A stretch of 60,663 nucleotides of DNA, taken from positions 1 to 60,663 of the forward strand of contig JAZRLR010000022.1 in the NCBI GenBank assembly GCA_045646965.1, read 5' to 3'. Under the pieces are notes generated by a model. The model had not been told where the DNA came from and ran no database searches. It saw nothing but the letters and a program-made list of their open reading frames with translations. This DNA is from HGM04593 sp045646965 (GTDB lineage Bacteria; Bacteroidota; Bacteroidia; Bacteroidales; Bacteroidaceae). Positions 26,493-34,647 of this stretch are shown here, piece by piece. Within the stretch, counting starts at the first letter, position 1. Every line of letters begins with the position of its first letter. Made by a program: the position numbers and the translations under genes.

Positions 26493-27479
26493 TCAGCCGT
26501 TGCCGTATATCTCCTCTATATTATCCATAATTGCCATAAGCTCCTCCATCTTCTCGGCGCGGAGCATTGCGATGCGCAGGGGGCGGAAGTCGGGCAGCCC
26601 CTTGAGAAGAGGCGTTGCAGCAAGGTGACGGCGCACGTGTAATATTCCGGGGCGCTCGCCGAGCCACTCCACGCTGTCGCGCACCTGCGTGCGCAGAATA
26701 TCCATACACTCCTTGAATGTGAAAGGCTCGGCCGCGGTGCCGTTGAGAAGATAGTGCTTCACATCGCGAAAAATCCACGGCTGTCCAAAGCTCGCACGTC
26801 CTATCATAATTGCATCCACCCCATAGCGGTCGAAGCACTCTTTTGCCCTCTCGGGGGTTCTTATGTCGCCATTACCTATGATGGGGATGTGCATACGGGG
26901 GTTCTCTTTTATCTTGCCTATGAGAGTCCAGTCGGCGTCGCCGGTGTACATCTGTGCGCGTGTGCGGCCGTGCACGGTGAGTGCTGCAATACCGCAGTCC
27001 TGCAAACGCTCGGCCAGCTCCACTACGCACTTGCTGTTCTCGTCCCAGCCCAGGCGTGTCTTCACGGTCACAGGAATCTTCACTGCATCGACCACGGCTT
27101 TTGTTATTTCGAGCAGCTTGGGGATATTCTGCAACATACCCGCGCCACACCCTTTGCGGGCGACCTTCTTCACGGGGCAGCCAAAGTTTATATCAAGGAT
27201 ATCGGGGCGTGCCTGCTCCACACGCTTGGCAGCCTCTACCATAGGCTCCACCTCGTTGCCATATATCTGTATGGCGACGGGGCGCTCCTGCTCATACACC
27301 GTGAGCTTGCGCACCGTGCTGTTTATATCGCGTATAAGGGCGTCGCTCGACACAAATTCGGTATATACCATATCCACGCCGAAGCGTTTGCACAAGAGGC
27401 GAAAGGCGGCGTCGGTAACGTCCTCCATAGGAGCGAGAAACACGGGGTATTTTCCAAATTCTATATCGGCAATTTTCAT
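26493..27479 (-). CDS. dusB: tRNA-dihydrouridine synthase (DusB type)
   Basis: This 328-residue FMN enzyme reduces uridine to dihydrouridine in tRNA D-loops. Typical motifs are FLAPMEDVTDAAFR at the N-terminus, QIYGNEVEPM, DINFGCPVKKVARKGCGAGM (region of the catalytic cysteine), LTVHGRTRAQMYTG, IIGNGDIRTPE and DAIMIGRASFGQPWIF. The length is normal. It lies alone on the minus strand, with 91 bases to the next leftward gene. Confidence 0.92.
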   Translation of the reverse strand: MKIADIEFGKYPVFLAPMEDVTDAAFRLLCKRFGVDMVYTEFVSSDALIRDINSTVRKLTVYEQERPVAIQIYGNEVEPMVEAAKRVEQARPDILDINFGCPVKKVARKGCGAGMLQNIPKLLEITKAVVDAVKIPVTVKTRLGWDENSKCVVELAERLQDCGIAALTVHGRTRAQMYTGDADWTLIGKIKENPRMHIPIIGNGDIRTPERAKECFDRYGVDAIMIGRASFGQPWIFRDVKHYLLNGTAAEPFTFKECMDILRTQVRDSVEWLGERPGILHVRRHLAATPLLKGLPDFRPLRIAMLRAEKMEELMAIMDNIEEIYGNG

Positions 27480-27570
27480 AGGGCAGTTCTTTTGCCTGCG
27501 AAATTAGTGCAAAAAGAGCTAACTGCAAAGCAAGCGCGGTTTTTTGCGAGGCGGGGAGGTGCTTTTTACC

Positions 27571-28992
27571 CTACTCCACGCAGCGGAATTCGCTCAATGG
27601 GATATATTGCCCCAGATTGTTCCAGCTGATGCAAAGCTCGTCGCGGCTCTTGGAGCGTGTCACGCATACAAACTCGGCAGGTGTCAGCCTCGAGAGAAAG
27701 GCATAGGAGTCGAGCGACAAGGCATAGGAGTGCGAGACGCCGTCACACAGCACCGTAACCGTGACATTGAAGCGGTCGATGGAGACATTTGTGACCTCGT
27801 AGCCGTCGAGATACTCAAAGTCGTGCTCCGACGAGGAGTTCACGGCAGAGAGAAGCAGGGAGCCGCAGCGCCTCCTTATATGTTTCTCTATTATATTGGC
27901 CCACACAGCCTCGTCCCTGCCCTGCGGCTTGTCGCAATTCACACACTGCAGTTCTGTGGGGAGGGCAAAGCAGTTCGCAACCGACTCGTCGAAACATAAT
28001 TCGAGACGGCGCGTGTCGTAGTTGTAGTTAAAAGCCGCATAGCTTATCTGCCCCGTGGGTACATCGTATATCTGAAGCACCTGCGTGGCAGCTTTATCGT
28101 TGGCAATGAGAAACATAAGGTTATAGCTCTCCACCAGCTCAAAGGAATCGGTGGCGGCAGAGGCGGCGCGCAGCCTCATCGCTATGTAGGAGCCGCGCAT
28201 AGGCGACTTTGTGGGCACCACACTGAAGTACCACAGCTCGCTCCCACTGCCAAAGAGCTCCCCGGGCTGCACCCAGAAGGAGTCGTCGCCCACGTCGAGC
28301 AGATGCCCCTTCTCGCGCAGGTAATTCTCGAAATAACCCTCTTCGATGTAGTTGCCTATTATTGCGCGTATGCCATAGAGGAGTTTCAGCAGGGTGAGAT
28401 GGTCGTCGTGCAGGTCGTGCGAAATAATCTTCTCGGCCGCCTGATGAGCGCGTGAGTTGGCGGGGAAAAGAGCATACAGCAGGCTGTCGAGCTCCTTCAA
28501 CTGCCGCCCCAGCTCACTCAAGCCGCGGCTTGAATAAGGTGTTATGCCCCTGTATAGTATATAGCAATGGGTGAGCATCCCCAGATAGAGGTCGAGCGAT
28601 TGCAGTTTCATCTCGGCAAGGTGGGGCGCAAGCTCATTCTCAAAGTGAGGCGAGAGAGCCGCATAATCCTCGAGAAGAAGCTGCTCGAAGCCCTTGTCAC
28701 ACCTGCCCTGCTCCACACCGCAGAGCTCGCGCAACTCACCGAAGAGGTTACGCCCATAGGCCACGCTCTCGGCGGTGAGGGCAATCTCCTCGTCACTCAA
28801 GAAGAAAACCTCGCGCAAAGTATCCCAAATCTCCGCAGCCTTGTCGTCGCTCACCCCCTCGCCCTTTTTTATGCGTCCTATGGTGGAGCGGCTGTTCTTG
28901 CCATAGCCCAGCACCTCGGCGAGGGCTGTGTCGCCTGCCGCAAAGACATTCTCGTTGAAAAGGATATGCAGATATTCTTGCCGTGTGTTCAT
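27571..28992 (-). CDS. HTH-containing protein of unknown function
   Basis: This 473-residue protein has a N-terminal lambda-repressor-like helix-turn-helix (about residues 20-65; ALAEVLGYGKNSRSTIGRIK then KGEGVSDDKAAEIW), which suggests DNA binding. The rest is a helical middle and a beta-rich C-terminal third (TSLRLELCF-type strands, LPTELQCVNC, ISWNNLGQYIPLSEF). I recognise no sensor or enzyme domain. It is transcribed away from the accessory island that begins at 29602 and is the nearest candidate regulator, but there is no direct evidence for that. Confidence 0.6.
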   Translation of the reverse strand: MNTRQEYLHILFNENVFAAGDTALAEVLGYGKNSRSTIGRIKKGEGVSDDKAAEIWDTLREVFFLSDEEIALTAESVAYGRNLFGELRELCGVEQGRCDKGFEQLLLEDYAALSPHFENELAPHLAEMKLQSLDLYLGMLTHCYILYRGITPYSSRGLSELGRQLKELDSLLYALFPANSRAHQAAEKIISHDLHDDHLTLLKLLYGIRAIIGNYIEEGYFENYLREKGHLLDVGDDSFWVQPGELFGSGSELWYFSVVPTKSPMRGSYIAMRLRAASAATDSFELVESYNLMFLIANDKAATQVLQIYDVPTGQISYAAFNYNYDTRRLELCFDESVANCFALPTELQCVNCDKPQGRDEAVWANIIEKHIRRRCGSLLLSAVNSSSEHDFEYLDGYEVTNVSIDRFNVTVTVLCDGVSHSYALSLDSYAFLSRLTPAEFVCVTRSKSRDELCISWNNLGQYIPLSEFRCVE

Positions 28993-29067
28993 CGCATTGC
29001 TTTTTTAAGTTTGCGAATGTAATAAAATTGTCGCACATCTGCAATGCACCGTTATTTTGCCCTGCAC

Positions 29068-29095
29068 TGCACCAAAAGAAGCCCTCTTTGGTACA
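29068..29095. terminator. imperfect hairpin with TGCACCAAA arms
   Basis: TGCACCAAAAG faces CTTTGGTACA around an eight-base loop. The same arm sequence recurs in hairpins at 33641-33672 and 35052-35079. No clear T-run follows, so terminator function is uncertain. Confidence 0.35.
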
Positions 29096-29170
29096 AAGTG
29101 CAAAAGCCTCATTTTTGAAGACGGAGATGCGCAGAGAGATACAAAAAAATAGCACTACATTTACCCCGAG

Positions 29171-29407
29171 AAACAGAAAAAACTCACGCAATGAGCGTTG
29201 TATTAAAAAAAAGCATTACATTTGAACGCGGCAACTTGTGTGCCGAGTTATATATGTAAAGCGTTTTTTGCTTTGTCCCGAAATACGAAATCGCCAATTT
29301 CAAAACATAGAGAAGGGATAGAGAGAATACAACGCTCACTGTTTTGTATATTTAACAATGCAGCCAATGCATTGTATATATACCAAAGCGGCGTGAGTTT
29401 TTGTTTC
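29171..29407. repeat. inverted repeat flanking a promoter-like segment
   Basis: The left arm (29171-29204), read on the opposite strand, begins AATACAACGCTCATTG and continues CGTGAGTTTTTTCTG. The right side has AATACAACGCTCACTG (29326-29341), then 50 bases, then CGTGAGTTTTTGTTTC (29392-29407). The central 121 bases contain a TACATTTG box reading toward the island. The 50-base insertion is itself a rough hairpin. Confidence 0.6.
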
Positions 29408-29509
29408 TTTCAATTCATCTTCTCATAGGCGTTTGGCGATGCCTGTATTTCGATGCAATTGAAAACAAGCAAAAGCCCGCGCCTTTTTTATTACACAAGG
29501 AGGTATTTG

Positions 29510-29564
29510 TTTAACATAATTTAACAAATCGGGGGGGTAATTTGAGAGCATAAACATATATTTG
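29510..29564 (+). promoter_or_regulatory. shared promoter-region element upstream of the accessory island
   Basis: Two TTTAACA repeats ten bases apart are followed by AAATCGGGGGGGTAATTTG and, 36 bases after the second TTAACA, by TATATTTG (29557-29564). An almost identical arrangement precedes the BspA-like gene at 58966. The phased direct repeats suggest a transcription-factor site. Confidence 0.6.
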
Positions 29565-29601
29565 CAAACAGAAGAATACTTTAACTAAACAAGAATATTA
29601 T

Positions 29602-29823
29602 ATGCCACTTTTCAGAGTAACAGTGAAACAGCCTAGACAGACAAACGGCGAGCGCATCGAGCGCGGAATGCAGGTAGAAGTAGTCACAAATTCAATGAGC
29701 AACCCACTCACCGTGAACGGCGGGCAAGCTATCGCCGATGCCTTTATGCGCATATACGGCGTGGATATGAAACGCCTGGGCGCATTGAGCACAGTGTATT
29801 TGGATGTAGTGAGGGTGGGGTGA
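29602..29823 (+). CDS. small DUF6140-like protein, first gene of the accessory island
   Basis: This 73-residue protein has the pattern FRVTVKQPRQTNGERIERGM, then SNPLTVNGGQAIADAFMRIY, then a C-terminal YLDVVRVG. This resembles small Bacteroidota proteins annotated as DUF6140, from memory of that family's layout; I cannot check it here. No catalytic residues stand out; the predicted fold is beta-alpha. It begins 38 bases after a TATATTTG box and is GC-richer than the next genes. Confidence 0.65.
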   Translation: MPLFRVTVKQPRQTNGERIERGMQVEVVTNSMSNPLTVNGGQAIADAFMRIYGVDMKRLGALSTVYLDVVRVG

Positions 29824-29875
29824 AATAAAGGATGACTGTTTTATTTAATATTTTAAAAACCTAGAATTATAAGTT

Positions 29876-29986
29876 ATGTTATTGTTAATTCCAATTCCAT
29901 TTTTTTATGCTGTGGGAGTGGGAGTCGCAGTCTTTGCAATCATTTCAGTATCGTTAATTAAAAAATTATTTAAAGAAGCAAATTAG
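29876..29986 (+). CDS. 36-residue single-span membrane microprotein
   Basis: The frame ATG...TAG encodes MLLLIPIPFFYAVGVGVAVF then AIISVSLIKKLFKEAN. It has one long hydrophobic helix followed by a short basic tail, the layout of a small inner-membrane protein with its C-terminus in the cytoplasm. It lies between two island genes in the same direction. A GTTATG context without a strong ribosome site makes expression less certain. The coherent hydrophobicity and charge pattern argue for a real gene. Confidence 0.5.
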   Translation: MLLLIPIPFFYAVGVGVAVFAIISVSLIKKLFKEAN

Positions 29987-30083
29987 AATTCGATTGCATT
30001 TGCAAGTTGAATTCGCCAATATTAAAAGAAGCGTTGAAGTCAGGTTCACCGTTATGTTTTAATTACATACAAAATTAATTTCT

Positions 30084-30395
30084 ATGAAAACATTTAATGA
30101 GATTTTAGAGTCGTTGCTGGGCAAGCTCGACAACGGGAATACCGCAGAGAATATTATTAAAGAAACACAACTTTCTGATGAGAATAAAAAATTGTTGGAG
30201 AAAGTAAACAAACTGCTCGATGCCTTTGAGGAAAAAGCTGCATCACTGCAAGCTGCCAAAGAAGATGGTGATAGCAATCGCAAGTGGATGTACAAGCAAT
30301 TAGAAAGAATCACCGAGGGGCGCAGCGAAGAGGAAAAGACCATTCTCATTAACGCTATGAGCAAAGTGGAGAGCGATAATTTAGAAAAACATTAA
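30084..30395 (+). CDS. small charged helical protein, unknown family
   Basis: This 103-residue, highly charged, probably all-helical protein has heptad-like stretches (ENKKLLEKVNKLLDAFEEKA), consistent with a coiled coil. It ends with MSKVESDNLEKH. I recognise no family. It is followed after 19 bases by the next island gene and is likely co-transcribed with it. Confidence 0.65.
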   Translation: MKTFNEILESLLGKLDNGNTAENIIKETQLSDENKKLLEKVNKLLDAFEEKAASLQAAKEDGDSNRKWMYKQLERITEGRSEEEKTILINAMSKVESDNLEKH

Positions 30396-30414
30396 CACAA
30401 GAAAAATAAGAGCT

Positions 30415-31080
30415 ATGAAATACGAGAATTATAGTGAAGATATTAATAAGTTTCTTCTTGACAGCGAGGATAATATTAAATTAATGACCACTGTTGGCTC
30501 GTTGTTGCTTGGCGATATAAAGGAGGAAGAAATACCACATATCAAAGAGTTTAAATGTATAAAAGAATTCTTGGAGCAACCTTTGAACTCACCCGAAGGA
30601 GTTGCTTTAAAGAAGGTTTTTGCGGCTGCAGTTGTTTATGCAAACGAGAAAGGTTTATTGCCTTTCCGTTTACCCGAGAGTGCCGAAGAGGTTGCAAACT
30701 TGGTAGACGACGGGCTCACCCGCTTAAAAGTTGCTTACCAACAAAACATAGGCCGCATTGACATATATGAGGCTGCAGATGCCTTGGTAGACAGAGCTGA
30801 GGCACGCGCAATAGCTTGTGTGGAGATGGCCGTAGAGGTTGGTGTGCCTATCTTGGCAGAAAAACTAGAAACCTTGTGTTTATCCAACCCCAAAACAGCG
30901 CTCCTTACACCGTTTGTAAGACCTGTTCTTACATACGTTGCCGAGCCCGTAAAAAAATGCGTGTGCGAGGGAATAAGATGTGTGGCAGAAGTAGCGAAGA
31001 GTACTATTCGCGAAACCATCGATTTTGTAAAAGAGAAGAGCCCGGTGATAGTAAAAAAATTAGCATCATTTTTTAGTTAA
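30415..31080 (+). CDS. helical protein of unknown family, island
   Basis: This 221-residue protein has an acidic N-terminus, a central conserved-looking segment (FRLPESAEEVANLVDDGLTR then YEAADALVDRAEARAIACVE) and a C-terminal half of amphipathic helices rich in Val and Lys (VKEKSPVIVKKLASFFS at the end). No enzyme motif or clear transmembrane helix is seen; the C-terminal helices could associate with membranes. It ends eight bases before the 346-residue gene. Confidence 0.7.
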   Translation: MKYENYSEDINKFLLDSEDNIKLMTTVGSLLLGDIKEEEIPHIKEFKCIKEFLEQPLNSPEGVALKKVFAAAVVYANEKGLLPFRLPESAEEVANLVDDGLTRLKVAYQQNIGRIDIYEAADALVDRAEARAIACVEMAVEVGVPILAEKLETLCLSNPKTALLTPFVRPVLTYVAEPVKKCVCEGIRCVAEVAKSTIRETIDFVKEKSPVIVKKLASFFS

Positions 31081-31087
31081 TACAAAT

Positions 31088-32128
31088 ATGAAACTATCAT
31101 CAACACCCAAACCTGTGAGAATTAGAATTTCTTTGGGTGGCATCGAGCATACAACGCTCGAGTCGCTCAAAGAAAATATCACACCCGAAATACTTGATTT
31201 CACCGATGGTCGCTTGCAACGCTGGCTCAAGCAGCAGGGTGAGGAATCTCTTTCTAAAGATATAGATGAAATTAAAAAATCTAATAAAAAGGATGAATCA
31301 AAATTATTAGATATATATAATACATTGTTTAAAAAGGGACATACACAATTATTATATTATGTAGATGACTGGAGAGAAGACAACAAAGCGAGCACTCTTT
31401 TAAAGTATTATTTATCTAATTGTGAGAGTAACGAGAATGCTTTGACCAAAATTATGGAGAAGTATTTTGGGATTCTCTCACTGCGCGAATGGTATGAATT
31501 AGTGAGCGTGGATATTTTTTGTAAAGAATTCGCAGATGGGGCTGATATAGAAAACATAGAACATAGGACTAAATTATTAAATGACTTAAAAGATGCAGGT
31601 TTCATTGATGACGAAATTGAGAAAATAAAGAAAGAACTTGGTTTTCCCAAAGGGCGAATTATTTTCAAAGAAACATCCGATGCAAAACTTCAAAAAGTAT
31701 TAAAGGATTGGACAGAAATAAAGTATATAAAAAACACGAGGAATGCAGCCCAGGAAACTTCTGATATAGAAAAAGAGGTGAAGAGATATATAGGAAATTG
31801 TTGTAAGGCCTTTACATCTGAAAAAGAGGTATGGAATGATAAAGGAAGCTTATACAATCTAACAGATTTTTCTGATGCAGCCAGATATATCAAATCTGTG
31901 CTTAAAAAAGACGACTACGAATATTTGAAGGACGAGGTAAGATGTGCAATAGTTCTTGCAAAAAAATATCAATGTAACTATAATATTAGTGCCGAAAGTA
32001 TGGGTGAATATAAAGAAATATCAGAAGATTGTAAATTTAAAAAGGAGATTTCTTCTATAAGATCTGCCACCGAAGCTTATCTCACTAAAATTATAAACTA
32101 CATACTTTTTGAAAAATTTAAACAATGA
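31088..32128 (+). CDS. 346-residue partner protein of the AAA+ ATPase
   Basis: The N-terminus contains DFTDGRLQRWLKQQGEE (residues 37-53), a helical motif (xxDGRLxRWLxxxGE) that I know from the N-termini of varied bacterial stress or signalling proteins, though I cannot name the domain. The rest is charged and helical, with many Lys/Glu pairs, and is strongly AT-rich at DNA level. Its stop overlaps the ATPase start by four bases (ATGA), so the two products are probably made together and may interact. No catalytic motif is visible. Confidence 0.7.
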   Translation: MKLSSTPKPVRIRISLGGIEHTTLESLKENITPEILDFTDGRLQRWLKQQGEESLSKDIDEIKKSNKKDESKLLDIYNTLFKKGHTQLLYYVDDWREDNKASTLLKYYLSNCESNENALTKIMEKYFGILSLREWYELVSVDIFCKEFADGADIENIEHRTKLLNDLKDAGFIDDEIEKIKKELGFPKGRIIFKETSDAKLQKVLKDWTEIKYIKNTRNAAQETSDIEKEVKRYIGNCCKAFTSEKEVWNDKGSLYNLTDFSDAARYIKSVLKKDDYEYLKDEVRCAIVLAKKYQCNYNISAESMGEYKEISEDCKFKKEISSIRSATEAYLTKIINYILFEKFKQ

Positions 32129-33624
32129 ACCCAAAGATAAAAGATGCTCTTTGCAAACTTATAGATGTAAACACTCCTATAATATGTATACAAGACCACG
32201 ATTTTGTGCGCGTCGATGAACTTATAGAGGAGTGTACAACGGGATGCGTAAAGGTTGAGTGGAACCCGGCTACTTGGGAGACAAACTTTAAAACAAAAGA
32301 AGAAAAAAGTTCAAAATTGTCTTTAGCTAAATTGTTACGTGAAAGACTATATAACGATATCACGAGTGAAAAAGATAATTTTATTATTCTGAAAAATATT
32401 CACGACTGTATAAACCAACCTGATATAAAAACATATCTGCATTTAATTGCTCAAAGGCGGTTGTATGACCAAGAGTACAACACTACAATAATTATCGTTT
32501 CGCCAAAGATTGAGGTTCCGCAAGAGATTTTGAAATATGTCTCTTTCTTTGAAATTCCCTTTCCCGAGGATGAAGAGTTAAACTCGCTGATTGACGGGCA
32601 TATTGAGGTAAATAAGTACGACAAAACTAAATTCTCGGAAGAGGATAGAAAGGAGCTGTTGCAATCGTTGAAAGGTATGAGTGCTTTCGAGGTAGACCGA
32701 GTTCTAGATATGGCGATGAGCAAGGATGGCTCGTTGAGCGCGCAAGACAAAAGTATGATTCTTGAGCAAAAAAAGCAGATGGTTAAAAATTCGGGGTTGC
32801 TTGAATTGATTAATGTTAAAGAGAGCATCGACGATATAGGTGGTTTGGAAAAACTGAAAGATTATTTAAAGAACAAAGGAAGAATTATTAAGAACCTTGT
32901 AAAGGCGCGAGATGCGCACGTGGCAACTCCAAAAGGTGTGTTTATTGTTGGTATGCCGGGCTGTGGAAAATCGTTGTGTGCAAAGGCTGCATCGACTCTT
33001 TTCAATGCTCCGTTGCTAAAACTCGATATGGGCAGTATGTTAGGAAAATATGTTGGCGATAGCGAGAGTAACTTACGACGGGCAATAAAAATTGCCGAGG
33101 CAGCAGCACCTTGTATCTTGTGGATTGATGAGATAGAGAAAGGTTTTTCGGGTGTAGGTGGCGAGGGTAGCGATGTGATAACCCGAATGTTTGGTTACTT
33201 TCTATCGTGGATGCAGGACAAAGAGAGTGCTGTGTATGTGATTGCCACAGCCAATAATGCCGATTCGTTGCCCCCAGAATTAAAGAGAAAGGGACGTTTT
33301 GATGAGATTTTCTGTGTGAACTTGCCTAACGATAAAGAACGTGAAGCTATATTTAAAGTTCATCTCAAGAATTCCCCCATAAAGGAGGCCGATAGTGAAA
33401 TAATAAAAGCTACCGATGGGTTTAATGGTGCCGATATAGAGGCTGTTGTTTGTGAAGCTATGGAGAAGAAATTCCTTGAATCTTTGGATAAGAAAGAGGT
33501 GAATTTTAAATCTCTTTTAAAAGATATTGCAAAGAAGACAAACAGCATCAGCAAATCCTGCAAGAAGCAAATTAAGGCTATGGAAGAAGTTTTCAAAGAG
33601 AATTTCTTTACAGATGCATCGTAG
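32125..33624 (+). CDS. Ycf46-like AAA+ ATPase
   Basis: This 499-residue protein has two parts. Residues 1-about 230 form a degenerate P-loop-like domain (TIIIVSPKIEVPQEILKYVS, then LKGMSAFEVDRVLDMAM), as in the cyanobacterial/plastid Ycf46 family. Residues about 240-480 form an active AAA+ module with Walker A GMPGCGKS (276-283), Walker B ILWIDEIEK (Asp335, Glu336), sensor 1 ATANN (374-378), arginine-finger region KRKGRFDE (388, 391) and a C-terminal lid. All ATPase residues are intact. This is the central enzyme of the island. Ycf46-like proteins have no well-defined molecular role outside CO2-uptake phenotypes in cyanobacteria. Confidence 0.9.
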   Translation: MNPKIKDALCKLIDVNTPIICIQDHDFVRVDELIEECTTGCVKVEWNPATWETNFKTKEEKSSKLSLAKLLRERLYNDITSEKDNFIILKNIHDCINQPDIKTYLHLIAQRRLYDQEYNTTIIIVSPKIEVPQEILKYVSFFEIPFPEDEELNSLIDGHIEVNKYDKTKFSEEDRKELLQSLKGMSAFEVDRVLDMAMSKDGSLSAQDKSMILEQKKQMVKNSGLLELINVKESIDDIGGLEKLKDYLKNKGRIIKNLVKARDAHVATPKGVFIVGMPGCGKSLCAKAASTLFNAPLLKLDMGSMLGKYVGDSESNLRRAIKIAEAAAPCILWIDEIEKGFSGVGGEGSDVITRMFGYFLSWMQDKESAVYVIATANNADSLPPELKRKGRFDEIFCVNLPNDKEREAIFKVHLKNSPIKEADSEIIKATDGFNGADIEAVVCEAMEKKFLESLDKKEVNFKSLLKDIAKKTNSISKSCKKQIKAMEEVFKENFFTDAS

Positions 33625-33640
33625 GAGTAATAACGCTTGA

Positions 33641-33690
33641 TTTGTACCAAAACCTTGCTGTTTTGGTACAAATTGTTTAAGAACACTTTT
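33641..33690 (+). terminator. hairpin after the ATPase gene
   Basis: TTTGTACCAAAAC (33641-33653) pairs perfectly with GTTTTGGTACAAA (33660-33672), followed by a T-containing tail. It separates the ATPase operon from the DUF1232 gene. Confidence 0.6.
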
Positions 33691-33750
33691 TATCCCTCTT
33701 CTTTGCTTTTTGGTATAATTATAAATGGTGATATTTGCTGCGTGAGCCAC

Positions 33751-33758
33751 TATATTTG
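33751..33758 (+). promoter_or_regulatory. -7 box TATATTTG of the DUF1232 gene
   Basis: TATATTTG lies 42 bases before the DUF1232 ATG and after the hairpin, so this gene can be read independently of the ATPase operon. Confidence 0.5.
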
Positions 33759-33799
33759 TGGTGCAATGAGTATTTTATAAACAAAAAACAAAAACTACT

Positions 33800-34195
33800 A
33801 TGGCAGAAAAATTTGACATTGAAAAAGTAGACTTGAAAGACGAAAAGTATACCAGTGTGTACTCATCGGACAAACTTTGGGACAAGATTAAAGATGTGGC
33901 CAAGAAGGCCGGAATAAAAGTTATATACTATGTTCTTTTGCTTTACTATGCACTGCAATCGAGCAAAGTAACGGTAACAGAAAAGGCGCTTATAATTGGC
34001 GCATTGGGCTATTTCATTCTGCCCCTCGACCTCGTTCCCGACTTTATACCCATTGTAGGATATGGAGACGACTGCGCAGTGCTGTATGGCTTGATTCAAA
34101 AGCTCAATTGCATTGACGAGAGCGTGAAAGCACAAGCCAAGAGCAAGTTGAAAGAGTGGTTCGGCAACTACGACGAGAGCAAGCTCGAAGATTAA
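33800..34195 (+). CDS. DUF1232 (YkvA-like) membrane protein
   Basis: This 131-residue protein has the signature GALGYFILPLDLVPDFIPIV followed by GYGDDCAVL, which is diagnostic of DUF1232, with two hydrophobic segments (VIYYVLLLYYAL and ALIIGALGYFILPLDL). Members are small integral membrane proteins of unknown activity, often encoded near stress-related ATPases. The C-terminus is charged (AQAKSKLKEWFGNYDES). Confidence 0.88.
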   Translation: MAEKFDIEKVDLKDEKYTSVYSSDKLWDKIKDVAKKAGIKVIYYVLLLYYALQSSKVTVTEKALIIGALGYFILPLDLVPDFIPIVGYGDDCAVLYGLIQKLNCIDESVKAQAKSKLKEWFGNYDESKLED

Positions 34196-34202
34196 CCCTC
34201 AT

Positions 34203-34230
34203 CCCCTCGGTGTAATTGCCGAGGGGTTTC
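34203..34230 (+). terminator. short hairpin after the DUF1232 gene
   Basis: CCCCTCGG pairs with CCGAGGGG around an eight-base loop; only TTTC follows, so it may be a partial terminator. Confidence 0.45.
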
Positions 34231-34247
34231 ACTAAAGAAAAAAAACA

Positions 34248-34646
34248 ATGATTACAACCATTACATTCCAAGAAATCACAGATTTTGTGAGCAGGAAATA
34301 TAAACAGGAAATAGCTCTTGAAAAAAAGGACGATAGTTCCATCACCGCAAGCTACATAATAAATAAAATTTTGCCCAGCGTTAAAATAATCACCTTAAAT
34401 GTGGAATCGGTGAGCAAAGAGAGTGTGAAACTCAAATATGAGTCTAAACTTGCACCGGTAATAAACGCAACTATAAAATTCGTTGAGTCGAACATTCCCG
34501 ACGGTGTGGAAATTGACAGTTGCAACAACAGGATAACCGTGCATCTGCAACAGATAAAGGAGCTGAAGAAGGCTTTGGAGTTTATCTACCTGCACGACAT
34601 TGCGATAAAGAGCGACAGGCTGGTCATTGAAACTGCATTTGTTTAA
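34248..34646 (+). CDS. unknown small island protein
   Basis: This 132-residue protein has alternating beta and alpha segments (VKLKYESKLAPVINATIKFV, IDSCNNRITVHLQQIKEL). Size and pattern are similar to the following protein, so both may be small lipid- or ligand-binding folds, but I recognise no family. It ends one base before the ATG of the next gene, so the pair is probably translated together. Confidence 0.65.
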   Translation: MITTITFQEITDFVSRKYKQEIALEKKDDSSITASYIINKILPSVKIITLNVESVSKESVKLKYESKLAPVINATIKFVESNIPDGVEIDSCNNRITVHLQQIKELKKALEFIYLHDIAIKSDRLVIETAFV

Positions 34647-34647
34647 T

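Larger units (their letters stand above)
28993..29601. other. 609-base intergenic region with hairpins, inverted repeat and promoter-like element
   Basis: No convincing gene. From left to right it has an imperfect hairpin of the TGCACCAAA type (29068-29095), an inverted repeat with a 50-base insertion in one arm (29171-29204 and 29326-29407), a TACATTTG box inside it (29217-29224), an ACAATGCA/TGCATTGT palindrome (about 29354-29374), a 34-base element shared with 58874 (29510-29544) and a TATATTTG box before the first island gene. Confidence 0.6.

Noticed and set aside
29181..29407. CRISPR array near the island
   Set aside because: The repeats are inverted, not direct and evenly spaced, and no cas gene is present.
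29222..29428. 68-residue plus-strand frame within the inverted-repeat region
   Set aside because: TTG start at the promoter-like box and composition without features; more likely non-coding structured DNA.
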